Shown piece by piece: positions 7,367 through 14,449 of a stretch of 16,386 nt of DNA. The position numbers and the translations under genes were made by a program. The stretch spans positions 438 to 16,823 of the forward strand of contig DCAF01000006.1 in NCBI GenBank assembly GCA_002311915.1, read 5' to 3'. This DNA is from Sulfurovum sp. UBA1140. Its GTDB lineage: Bacteria; Campylobacterota; Campylobacteria; Campylobacterales; Sulfurovaceae. A model generated the notes under the pieces. The model worked only from the letters and a program-made list of their open reading frames with translations. It was not told the DNA's origin and did no database searches. Position 1 is the first letter of the stretch. Each line of letters starts with the position of its first letter.

Positions 7367-7372
7367 TATAAT
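7367..7372 (+). promoter_or_regulatory. -10 box of the tRNA-Glu pair
   Basis: A perfect TATAAT lies 20 nt before the first tRNA base. A start about 7 nt downstream (near 7379) would give a leader of about 13-14 nt, matching exactly the leader stretch that can pair with the trailer. TTGCTT at 7337-7342 is too far for a normal -35, as is common in Campylobacterota. Confidence 0.6.
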
Positions 7373-7392
7373 CTCATCCACAAGTTATTAAT

Positions 7393-7467
7393 GGCCCCTT
7401 CGTCTAGCGGTTAGGATCCATGGTTTTCATCCATGTTACAGGAGTTCGAGTCTCCTAGGGGTCACCA
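7393..7467 (+). tRNA. tRNA-Glu (anticodon UUC), copy 1
   Basis: This 75-nt gene includes an encoded CCA. The acceptor stem GGCCCCT pairs with AGGGGTC (one G-U pair). The anticodon arm is CATGG-TTTTCAT-CCATG, with anticodon TTC in the loop. The T arm is GGAG-TTCGAGT-CTCC. It is identical over its whole length to copy 2 at 7497. The leader 7380-7392 and the segment 7467-7479 are complementary at 12 of 13 positions, so the precursor can extend the acceptor stem. It is probably co-transcribed with copy 2 (29-nt spacer). Confidence 0.97.
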
Positions 7468-7496
7468 TTTATAACTTGTTCTTCTTTATATTTAGT

Positions 7497-7571
7497 GGCC
7501 CCTTCGTCTAGCGGTTAGGATCCATGGTTTTCATCCATGTTACAGGAGTTCGAGTCTCCTAGGGGTCACCA
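7497..7571 (+). tRNA. tRNA-Glu (anticodon UUC), copy 2
   Basis: Base-for-base copy of the tRNA at 7393-7467, with encoded CCA. Its flanks differ from those of copy 1, but again the leader (7490-7496) pairs perfectly with 7571-7577. Downstream, the trailer runs into six T (7588-7593), which may end transcription. The converging lipoprotein gene stops 22 nt away on the other strand. Confidence 0.97.
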
Positions 7572-7587
7572 CTAAATTTAATCTTAA

Positions 7588-7593
7588 TTTTTT
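7588..7593 (+). terminator. Possible terminator after the tRNA pair
   Basis: Six T residues follow the leader-trailer stem of tRNA copy 2 by about 10 nt, and there is a short TAAATTTA palindrome between them. No independent GC-rich hairpin is present, so this is a weak call. Confidence 0.25.
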
Positions 7594-9248
7594 CAAAGTT
7601 GACACGTTTTTGTTTCTGCTTTTTGCAGTACCTCTTTTAGCCGACTTTCCATAATAAAATGACTGTTTTTATCAATGAGTATATGGGTGATTTTAAGTTG
7701 ACCCTTTGAGCTTAATTTATAGAAAAACAGACTGCTGTTCTGCTCTTTATCTATTGAAATTGCCATATAATTATATTTGATTCCATTGGTATAGTTGGGG
7801 TGGATAAGATAATCTTGTATGCTCACCCCATGAATTTTATTCTGCACATCAACATAACACCCATAGTTTATGACATTTTCTTGGCGATTATACTGCTGTT
7901 GTAGGTCGCCCACACCATAAGTTGCCCCTTGGGTATCTATAATTTGTGCATTTTGCTCAAACATAATGGGAATATAACTCCACTTTGCTACGGGGTGTAA
8001 AAAGTTTCTAATCTCTCTAAAGGCAATCTGCCGACGACGCTGTTCCTCTTTAATTCGCTCTTGCTCTTTCGTACGCTGTGCTTGTGAACTTTCACTGCTT
8101 TTAATCAACTGATGGGCTTGAAACATTACGCTGTAGTATTCAATACCTGTGGCTTGGAGCAGTTTACTAAGATCATGCAGGGGGTTGTCTTTTTCGTTTA
8201 AAATATGTAGATACTTGGTAACGGTTGAGGTATCTTGGTTTTTAACAGCCCTTGAAAATTCTCGATATAAATCGGTCTGTCGTAGTGCCAATGCTAAAAT
8301 TAATCCTCGATCATAACTGGTAAAACGATTAAGTAGGTGGACATTGAGTGAACTTAGGGCTTCGATGATATGATCATGGGCAACGTGTCTAAAATTGTCA
8401 ACTTCTCTTTGAATACTCACCCCTTTAGATTTAAGCCGATAAAGCATAATGTCCTCTATTCGTGGGTCGGTACTGGTATAGATGTATCTAAAATTGGGAA
8501 CATCTGCATTAAGCTCAACAGTCGAGAGGGTCGTACGATACTTTGGTTTTAACAGAATATATCCCAACTCCTGTTTTTTGCCTTCACCTTGAGGGACATA
8601 GAGCTTTACTTTAATGCTACTTGTTTGGGTGTTGAAGTCACGGCTTTTTGTGCCATCTAAGTCGCCATTTGTAAAGGCGTTCTCCATCGTATTTAGATAG
8701 GTTTGGGTAATGGGGTCATTAATAATATTGCTACTTTTAAGTAAGAAATTAGCCGTTTGTGGAACAACCAAGCCGATAAATTCAATCAATACTCCTAGCT
8801 CTCGAATGGGAACCCGTTTCTCTTCTTGGTTTTTCTGTAGCAGTTTAAGGGTTAAGGTGTCGGTACTGCTAACGACAAATGGCTCTTCGTTAATAAAGTT
8901 GGCACTCTTTTTAATACAGTGTATATTACTTGCATCATCGTTAAGCAGAAACCAAATAGGGTATTTGCCCACACGGTTCTGTTTGGTTCGTACATTGGAT
9001 ATTTTAAGATAGGTCTCGGTCGAGAACTTATCATCGGTTAATAAGGCACGTTTATCATCACAATATTCAGCTACAGGGTAGCGTTTGTTGTCGTAATACT
9101 CTTGAGTAAACGACATGTATTGGTCGTTACTTTTTGATGTGTTGGCTGACTTCTCTTGTAACGAAATCTCCCCTATATTAATCTGATGTTTCTGAACACA
9201 TCCCGAAAAAAAGAACATACCTGTTAACAATAGTATACGATAACCCAT
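7593..9248 (-). CDS. Large predicted lipoprotein of unknown function
   Basis: 551 aa from the ATG at 9248, chosen because GGGGAGGT lies 5 nt upstream and because it gives a proper lipoprotein signal: MGYRILLLTGMFFFSGC, with the lipobox Cys at 17. A start 13 codons upstream would spoil the signal. The mature protein is mixed alpha/beta. Residues about 410-440 (SSQAQRTKEQERIKEEQRRR) are a charged coiled-coil-like helix. Residue Q18 follows the Cys, which fits outer-membrane sorting. I recognise no domain. It converges on the tRNA pair and diverges from the malic enzyme gene. Probably a periplasmic, membrane-tethered protein; nothing in the context suggests a more specific job. Confidence 0.8.
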   Translation of the reverse strand: MGYRILLLTGMFFFSGCVQKHQINIGEISLQEKSANTSKSNDQYMSFTQEYYDNKRYPVAEYCDDKRALLTDDKFSTETYLKISNVRTKQNRVGKYPIWFLLNDDASNIHCIKKSANFINEEPFVVSSTDTLTLKLLQKNQEEKRVPIRELGVLIEFIGLVVPQTANFLLKSSNIINDPITQTYLNTMENAFTNGDLDGTKSRDFNTQTSSIKVKLYVPQGEGKKQELGYILLKPKYRTTLSTVELNADVPNFRYIYTSTDPRIEDIMLYRLKSKGVSIQREVDNFRHVAHDHIIEALSSLNVHLLNRFTSYDRGLILALALRQTDLYREFSRAVKNQDTSTVTKYLHILNEKDNPLHDLSKLLQATGIEYYSVMFQAHQLIKSSESSQAQRTKEQERIKEEQRRRQIAFREIRNFLHPVAKWSYIPIMFEQNAQIIDTQGATYGVGDLQQQYNRQENVINYGCYVDVQNKIHGVSIQDYLIHPNYTNGIKYNYMAISIDKEQNSSLFFYKLSSKGQLKITHILIDKNSHFIMESRLKEVLQKAETKTCQL

Positions 9249-9274
9249 ACCAACCTCCCCAAAAATATAATAGA

Positions 9275-9287
9275 TTAATTGTAGCAT
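9275..9287 (-). promoter_or_regulatory. Extended -10 promoter of the lipoprotein gene
   Basis: On the minus strand, TGCTACAAT ends at 9278: an extended -10 (TG-n-TACAAT). The predicted start is near 9271, giving a leader of about 23 nt containing the GGAGG ribosome site. Confidence 0.45.
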
Positions 9288-9390
9288 AAAATTTTAAAGT
9301 TTAATTATAAAATATTTTGTGTAAAAAAAGAATTTAAGCTTTATTGCAAAATAAACCCCATTAAAAATAAGTTTTTACTATTATTCTTTA

Positions 9391-9399
9391 TGATAAAAT
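9391..9399 (+). promoter_or_regulatory. Extended -10 promoter of the malic enzyme gene
   Basis: TGATAAAAT (TG-n-TAAAAT) lies 37 nt before the ATG at 9437. The leader would be about 31 nt and contains AAGGA 6 nt from the ATG. No convincing -35. Confidence 0.4.
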
Positions 9400-9436
9400 T
9401 TCATTCTAAAAAAATGTCACATTTAAAGGAACACCG

Positions 9437-10720
9437 ATGGATCAATTTGAACAAGAGAGCTTAGACTATCATATTAATGGGAAAACAGGAACCCTAATCA
9501 CCAAACCCTGTAAGACACAACACGAGTTATCTATGGCATACACTCCAGGTGTTGCCTACCCTTGTTTAGAGATTGCAAAAGATCCATCGTTGGCGTATAA
9601 ATATACCAATAAAGGAAATACGGTTGCCGTTATCTCTGATGGTACAGCCGTGCTTGGATTGGGTAATATTGGAGGATTAGCAGGAAAACCTGTTATGGAA
9701 GGGAAAGCAGTTCTTTTTAAATCGTTTGCCAATGTAGATGCCGTGGATGTTATTTTAAATGTTCATGAGATTGATGAGATTGTGAATGTTTGTGCAGCGA
9801 TTAGCGATACCTATGGGGGAATTAACCTCGAAGATATTAAAGCTCCACAATGTTTTGAGATAGAACGAAAACTTCAAGAAAAACTGGATATTCCTGTTTT
9901 TCATGATGATCAACACGGTACAGCAATTATCACCTCGGCAGGTCTTTTAAATGCGTTAGAGTTGGCAGAGAAAAAGATTGAAGATATTAAAGTGGTGATT
10001 ATTGGTGCAGGAGCTGCGGGGATTGCCAGTGCTAAAATGTATCGACAATTGGGCGTTCAACACATTGTACTGCTGGACTCTAAAGGGGTGGTTCACACAG
10101 GACGAAATGACCTTAATAAGTATAAGCAAGAGTTTGCGATTGAAACCGAAGATAGAACGCTTGAAGATGCGTTAGATGGTGCAGATATGATGTTGGGTCT
10201 CTCTTCTGGAAACTTGGTAACCCAAGCAATGGTTAAAACCATGGCAAAAGATGCAATTATCTTTGCTTGTGCCAACCCAACCCCTGAAATTACTCCTGAT
10301 TTGGTCGAAGAGGTTCGCCCTGATATTATTGCAGGAACAGGTCGAAGTGATTTCTCAAATCAAGTGAACAACGTGTTGGGCTTCCCTTTCATCTTTAGAG
10401 GAGCTTTAGATGTAGGTGCTAAAAAAATTACCGAAAATATGAAAATGGCAGCAGCCAAAGCGTTGGCATCATTAGCAAAACAGCCTGTTCCTTACTATGT
10501 AAAAGCAGCGTATGGTGATCCTGATTTAAAATTTGGACGTAAACATATTATTCCTAAACCTTTCTCTAAAGAGGTACTTATTTGGGTGGCTTCTGCCGTG
10601 GCAGAGTCAGCCGTTAAAGATGGTGTGACCGATCAAAAAGATTTTGATGTTGAAGCGTATCGAAAAAAATTACGACAGATGATTTATGTGGATGGTGACG
10701 AGAGTTCTTTTTTTCATTAG
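9437..10720 (+). CDS. maeB: Malic enzyme, malate dehydrogenase (oxaloacetate-decarboxylating), NAD(P)-dependent
   Basis: 427 aa. It converts malate to pyruvate and CO2 with reduction of NAD(P)+, or the reverse, linking the reductive/oxidative TCA cycle to pyruvate. The MaeB-type malic domain is clear: AYTPGVAYPC (catalytic Tyr35), GLGNIGGLAGKPVMEGKAVL with the catalytic Lys near 90, metal ligands in LEDIKAPQCFEIE (Glu132/Asp133) and FHDDQHGTA (Asp157/158). The Rossmann fold is GAGAAGIA at 190-197, followed by the C-terminal NAD(P) domain with FACANPTPEI and AGTGRSDFSNQVNN. E. coli MaeB has an extra phosphotransacetylase domain; this protein lacks it, as is usual in this phylum. AAGGA 6 nt upstream fixes the start. 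The pgeF gene follows after 9 nt, so the two are probably one transcript. Confidence 0.96.
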   Translation: MDQFEQESLDYHINGKTGTLITKPCKTQHELSMAYTPGVAYPCLEIAKDPSLAYKYTNKGNTVAVISDGTAVLGLGNIGGLAGKPVMEGKAVLFKSFANVDAVDVILNVHEIDEIVNVCAAISDTYGGINLEDIKAPQCFEIERKLQEKLDIPVFHDDQHGTAIITSAGLLNALELAEKKIEDIKVVIIGAGAAGIASAKMYRQLGVQHIVLLDSKGVVHTGRNDLNKYKQEFAIETEDRTLEDALDGADMMLGLSSGNLVTQAMVKTMAKDAIIFACANPTPEITPDLVEEVRPDIIAGTGRSDFSNQVNNVLGFPFIFRGALDVGAKKITENMKMAAAKALASLAKQPVPYYVKAAYGDPDLKFGRKHIIPKPFSKEVLIWVASAVAESAVKDGVTDQKDFDVEAYRKKLRQMIYVDGDESSFFH

Positions 10721-10729
10721 GTCTAAAAA

Positions 10730-11488
10730 TTGAAAAGAGTTTATCAATTTAAAAACCTCTCTGTTTACCCTTCTTGTACGCATCTTGTTACCCAAAAAGA
10801 TGTGTCAGAGGGGTACGAATTTTCATTGGCGTTACATACAAATGAGAACCCCAATAGCATTTTAAAAAACCGAGAGAGTCTTCAAAAACAGTTCCCCCAG
10901 ATGCAATTTATTGTTGCCAATCAAACGCACAGTGACCATATTAAAATAGTTACCCATAACCATGAACAGGGGTGGCGAGATAGCTCGACTGCCATTAATG
11001 ATTGCGATGCCCTTATTACCAACCAACCAAATATTATGCTAACCATTCTAACAGCCGATTGCGTTCCTATTTTACTTTTTGACCCTAAAAAAAATATTAT
11101 CTCTGCCATTCATGCAGGATGGAATGGAACTAAAAAAAATATTGTTTTTAAAACAGTAAATAAGATGAAAGAGCAGTTTGGAGTTGACCCCAAAGATATT
11201 ATTGCAGGAGTCGCCCCCTCTATTGGACGATGCTGTTACGAAGTTGGTAAAGAGGTGGCTCAACACTTTTTTGAAGATGCTTCATCATTTACCAAAGTAG
11301 GCGACAAATATATGTTAGATTTACCCCACATCAATCAGCAACAACTACTCAAAGCAGGAGTCTTGGCTAAAAATATTGAACTAAGTCATATCTGTACAGC
11401 ATGTGAAGTTAAAAACTACTTCTCCTACCGAAAAGAGCAGGGGTGCAGTGGACGATTTATGAGTATGATTGGGTTAACTGTAGGCTAA
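10730..11488 (+). CDS. pgeF: PgeF / YfiH (laccase-domain, formerly polyphenol oxidase family)
   Basis: 252 aa. Family members are cytoplasmic zinc enzymes; E. coli YfiH (PgeF) removes mis-incorporated amino acids from peptidoglycan precursors, and related proteins act as purine nucleoside phosphorylases/deaminases. The zinc triad is visible: H67 in NQTHSD, C111 in LTADCVPILLFD and H128 in AIHAGWNGT. The family's end SYRKEQGCSGRFMSMIGL is also present, as is SIGRCCYEVG at 164-173. The start codon is TTG at 10730 with AGGT 8 nt upstream; no ATG alternative lies close. It follows the malic enzyme by 9 nt. Its last 4 nt overlap the end of the convergent HNH gene, leaving no room for a terminator between them. 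Confidence 0.93.
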   Translation: MKRVYQFKNLSVYPSCTHLVTQKDVSEGYEFSLALHTNENPNSILKNRESLQKQFPQMQFIVANQTHSDHIKIVTHNHEQGWRDSSTAINDCDALITNQPNIMLTILTADCVPILLFDPKKNIISAIHAGWNGTKKNIVFKTVNKMKEQFGVDPKDIIAGVAPSIGRCCYEVGKEVAQHFFEDASSFTKVGDKYMLDLPHINQQQLLKAGVLAKNIELSHICTACEVKNYFSYRKEQGCSGRFMSMIGLTVG

Positions 11489-11913
11489 ATTTTCACCCCA
11501 ATATATACTCCTGTTATAATAACTAAAACCACTATTATAAAAATAGTATTGTTGTCTATGTATATTTTTTCTTTTACGTCTTTTTTAGTTTTATAACTCA
11601 ACCACTTTTCAAAAAGCTCTACAGAGCCTTTTATTCCACAAACAGCATGATAGGCATCATCGTCTGTACGGTGACATTTTGAACAGAGTGTTACGCCATT
11701 CGAGAGTCTATAGGCCAATTTTGGGTTAATGCTTTTGGGTACAATGTGGTGAGCTTCTAATCTTATGTTTCCACCTGCTCTATATCCACAAGCCAAACAT
11801 TGATAGTTGTTTTGTTTGTATATTTTTTTTGCCCACTTAGAGAGCTTTGTAGTGCCTTCTGATGTTTTTATATAATCTTTTGGATTTATCCAATATTTAA
11901 ATGTTCCTAACAC
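11485..11913 (-). CDS. HNH endonuclease-like protein with C-terminal transmembrane segment
   Basis: 142 aa. The HNH fold is complete: zinc knuckle C39-L-A-C42, LEAHHIVPKS with H55/H56, N72 in LSNGVTLCSKCH, second knuckle C77-S-K-C80 and H81. After a charged linker (KTKKDVKEKIYIDNN) residues 123-141 (TIFIIVVLVIITGVYIGVKI region) form one strongly hydrophobic helix. HNH domains cut or nick DNA in restriction, repair, homing and phage packaging; a membrane tail is unusual. The start is a GTG at 11913, with AGGA 6 nt upstream. It lies 45 nt downstream of the PqiA-like gene on the same strand and may be read from that operon. It overlaps pgeF by 4 nt tail to tail. The target is unknown. Confidence 0.85.
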   Translation of the reverse strand: MLGTFKYWINPKDYIKTSEGTTKLSKWAKKIYKQNNYQCLACGYRAGGNIRLEAHHIVPKSINPKLAYRLSNGVTLCSKCHRTDDDAYHAVCGIKGSVELFEKWLSYKTKKDVKEKIYIDNNTIFIIVVLVIITGVYIGVKI

Positions 11914-11958
11914 GGGGTTTCCTATTTCTTATTTTTATGTGAATAATAACACATTTTT

Positions 11959-12768
11959 TTACTCTTGCGTCAACACCCGTTGGATTTGAATGGTGGTCAC
12001 CATAGATAACATAACATAGGCTAAGAAGTAGTAGAGACCTATCTGAATTTCGGCATGGCTTACACTTCCTTTATTGCTGGTGAGATAGACCAAGAATATG
12101 GCAACAACAAAGACATCAATCATTGACCATTTTCCGATATGTCTAAAAAAGTTAATAAGGTGATGACTGAACGCAGATGATTTAAAGAGCAGTGTACCTA
12201 TTAATGTAATAATTTTAAACAGGGGTAAGATAACCGAAAAGAGTAGAATCGTTAAAGCTACGATATGCTCTCCATTTTCAAACAGTTTGGTAATGGAGCC
12301 TAGAATGCCTTTGGATTCAAAAGAGAGAATGACATCGCCTAGATGTTCAACCTCTTTATGAATGGTGACCATTAAAATAGGATTGAGTAGACCAAAAATA
12401 AGTGACATGAGTGAGCCTAGGGCAAGAGTAAGTGTACTGCCAAGCAAACTACAGGTAAATGAAAAAATAATCAGGATGGATAGGGTTACCATAAAAAAAT
12501 AGAGATGCTCTTGGCTGTCTGTTTTGTGGCTATTTTGTTGCTCTTTTAGTTCATCTAATTTCTCTTTGGTTCTATTTTTAATCAGTCCAAACGAGATAAC
12601 CGAAGTAAAGGTGTCAAGTTTGCCTTGTGTCAAACCATTAATATCGGAGTGTTTGGCAATAGATGCCGTGGTCGATTCATACAATTTTGCATGGTGATAA
12701 GAGTTAGCACCAAAATACCCCAGTAGTAAGAGCAGAATAAAAATTGTGATAATACGTAAAATTTTCAT
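11959..12768 (-). CDS. PqiA-family (paraquat-inducible protein A) membrane protein
   Basis: 269 aa. A signal-anchor helix lies at 5-22, then a soluble stretch (about 25-88) with a charged segment, then five or so hydrophobic helices (about 89-112, 115-135, 167-194, 217-231, 243-261). The family hallmark IGKWSMIDVFVVAIFLVYL is at 211-229. PqiA proteins are inner-membrane partners of MCE-type (PqiB) lipid transport bridges, but no MCE gene is visible here. The N-terminal zinc-binding cysteines of E. coli PqiA are absent, so it represents the single-domain form. The ATG shares one base with the stop of the upstream lipoprotein gene (TAATG), which indicates translational coupling. Confidence 0.85.
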   Translation of the reverse strand: MKILRIITIFILLLLLGYFGANSYHHAKLYESTTASIAKHSDINGLTQGKLDTFTSVISFGLIKNRTKEKLDELKEQQNSHKTDSQEHLYFFMVTLSILIIFSFTCSLLGSTLTLALGSLMSLIFGLLNPILMVTIHKEVEHLGDVILSFESKGILGSITKLFENGEHIVALTILLFSVILPLFKIITLIGTLLFKSSAFSHHLINFFRHIGKWSMIDVFVVAIFLVYLTSNKGSVSHAEIQIGLYYFLAYVMLSMVTTIQIQRVLTQE

Positions 12769-13688
12769 TACTCTTTGACCTCAAAATAGATTAATATGGT
12801 GGGTAGAATGGCTTTATTATGATTGTCTGAGATCATGAGGTAACGGTTTTTCCCTACTTTTGCTAACCCTTCAAAGTTGTTAATACCCCACCCCTCAAAA
12901 CTGTTAAACGATGCCAATACTTTGGTTCGACACCCTTCTTTGTGATGGCAGTCATCTAAGTAGACTTTTTTTAAGGTAATAATAAAAGGGTTAGATAGAC
13001 CACTGTAGGCACGTTCGAGTACCAGTATGTTACCATCATCCATGACCTCTAAAGCTGTTACTGCCGAGTTGGTATGTTTTTGGGCTTTAAAATGCCACTC
13101 TTTACCTTGCAGAGAATAGATGGTCTGTTGGGTATTTTTTTGTTGATGAATGGGGAACTCTACCGCCATTAAAATACCATACTTTGGGTGATAGGCTACT
13201 CCTTCAAAGATACTGTTAATATCTTTATAAATTTTTAATTTTTTTAATTTTTTTAACATTTTATAATCAGATTCTATTTTTCCTTTTTTATGCAGTTGGC
13301 TAATTCGTGCTGTTCTCTCGAAAGAGACAATCAATTCTCCTTGGGGATTGTGTGTTAGCCCTTCACTGTCAATATGTCCTGTTTTACCCTGTTTTTCTTT
13401 TATCTTATAAACGCTTTGGTAGCTTAAATTTTCTATTTTTTTATCGAAATTGGCAGAGAAGGTATAGAGATACCCTTTGTCACCCACCATGTAAAGTTTT
13501 TTATTTTTTTTGTCATAGGTTATATCCGAGAGTTCAGAAAATGAAATACCATTTTTATTATCATAAACCAATGCACGTTGATCAAGAATGATAATTTGTT
13601 GGTTGATGGTACCTTTTGCTATCAAGTTGGTCAAGGTACAGCTAGAAAATAGAAAGGTCAGAGTGAGTAACAGTAAAATTCTTTTCAT
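12768..13688 (-). CDS. Lipoprotein with esterase-like (phytase-like, PF13449) beta-propeller
   Basis: 306 aa. The N-terminus is a lipoprotein signal, MKRILLLLTLTFLFSSC, with the lipobox Cys at 17. The mature part has the strands of the phytase-like/esterase-like propeller family: ELSDITYDKKNKKLYMVGDK, then HIDSEGLTHNPQGELIVSFE, IFEGVAYHPKYGILMAVE, ALEVMDDGNILVLERAY and NNFEGLAKVGKNRYLMISDN. The repeated acidic E-G-L/V and D.N motifs are those thought to bind metal in the family. The substrate is unknown. No ribosome site precedes the ATG; a TATAAT ends 6 nt before it, suggesting a leaderless mRNA. It is coupled to the PqiA-like gene by a TAATG overlap, so both probably serve the envelope. Confidence 0.85.
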   Translation of the reverse strand: MKRILLLLTLTFLFSSCTLTNLIAKGTINQQIIILDQRALVYDNKNGISFSELSDITYDKKNKKLYMVGDKGYLYTFSANFDKKIENLSYQSVYKIKEKQGKTGHIDSEGLTHNPQGELIVSFERTARISQLHKKGKIESDYKMLKKLKKLKIYKDINSIFEGVAYHPKYGILMAVEFPIHQQKNTQQTIYSLQGKEWHFKAQKHTNSAVTALEVMDDGNILVLERAYSGLSNPFIITLKKVYLDDCHHKEGCRTKVLASFNSFEGWGINNFEGLAKVGKNRYLMISDNHNKAILPTILIYFEVKE

Positions 13689-13694
13689 AAAATG

Positions 13695-13700
13695 ATTATA
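13695..13700 (-). promoter_or_regulatory. -10 box giving a possible leaderless transcript
   Basis: TATAAT on the minus strand (13700-13695) is followed by CATTTT and then the ATG at 13688. The usual spacing of 6-7 nt puts the transcript start on or next to the A of ATG. Confidence 0.45.
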
Positions 13701-13816
13701 TCGAATAATAAGAAAATAATAAAAACTCTGTGCTATATAAGAGTTTAAATCGACTATTAATGGAAATAAAGATAAAATCCTTATAACTAATAGATTCTAA
13801 CAATATGGAGTTTTTT

Positions 13817-14449
13817 GTGCAAAGTAAGCAGTATTCGGTCAAGGTTTTCGAGACAACCATTAAAGATGAGAAACAGTTTATGGCATTTTTTGATGCGAAC
13901 TACGCTCTGTTTAAAGATCATCTCATTTTAATAACAGGTGATCTCTCTGATGAAGTTAGAACCTACCTTCATAATAAACCCCTCACTTTTTTAAATAATG
14001 TTCTTTTTCCTGTGGGAAGGTCACGTAAAGCACTCGAAGAGGAGATGCAAGCCAAAGAGGTTGAATATGCTGTAAATATACAGATAGCCGAGACAGAGAT
14101 TGCTCAACTATCTCGTAGATTACAAAACAATCTTACCGTCTTAGACGAAATGGTACGCAGTGGTCAAGATTTGAGTATTAAGGGTGATTTACTGCTTCTT
14201 AATCGTGTTAATAGTGGGGCGGTTATTCATACCACAGGCAATTTGATTATTACCCAAATTGTAGAGGGTGCCATTCGTTGTGATGGTAACTTTCTAATGA
14301 TTGGTATCTCTTCTACTGCGAGTGTTATTTTTCATGGTGTCGAGGTAGAGAACTCTCTCTTGGGAAATAAGTTAAATAGAATAGAGTTGAAAAATAGTGA
14401 AATAATTATCACACCAGTGATACAAAAGGAGATAAATTGGGCATCGTAA
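13817..14449 (+). CDS. minC: Septum-site-determining protein MinC
   Basis: 210 aa. MinC is the FtsZ antagonist brought to the membrane by MinD; together they block division at the poles. The N-terminal domain (about 1-100, QSKQYSVKVFETTIKDEKQF..) is followed by a coiled linker (EEEMQAKEVEYAVNIQIAET) and the C-terminal beta-helix domain. The latter has the family pattern VRSGQDLSIKGDLLLLNRVN, SGAVIHTTGNLII, then EGAIRCDGN. The start is taken as the GTG at 13817, since GGAG lies 6 nt upstream; the in-frame ATG at 13805 has no ribosome site and part of it forms that GGAG site. The last 13 nt overlap minD. Diverges from the 13688 lipoprotein gene. Confidence 0.92.
   Translation: MQSKQYSVKVFETTIKDEKQFMAFFDANYALFKDHLILITGDLSDEVRTYLHNKPLTFLNNVLFPVGRSRKALEEEMQAKEVEYAVNIQIAETEIAQLSRRLQNNLTVLDEMVRSGQDLSIKGDLLLLNRVNSGAVIHTTGNLIITQIVEGAIRCDGNFLMIGISSTASVIFHGVEVENSLLGNKLNRIELKNSEIIITPVIQKEINWAS

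Noticed and set aside
5880..7571. Integrated island bounded by tRNA-Glu fragments
   Set aside because: I looked for a copy of the tRNA 3' end at the left side of the AAA_14 gene and found none; no integrase is present. The two tRNAs are both complete.
12768..13688. Quinoprotein or gluconolactonase-type propeller for the lipoprotein
   Set aside because: The E-G-L/V and D.N pattern and strand spacing fit the phytase-like esterase family better.
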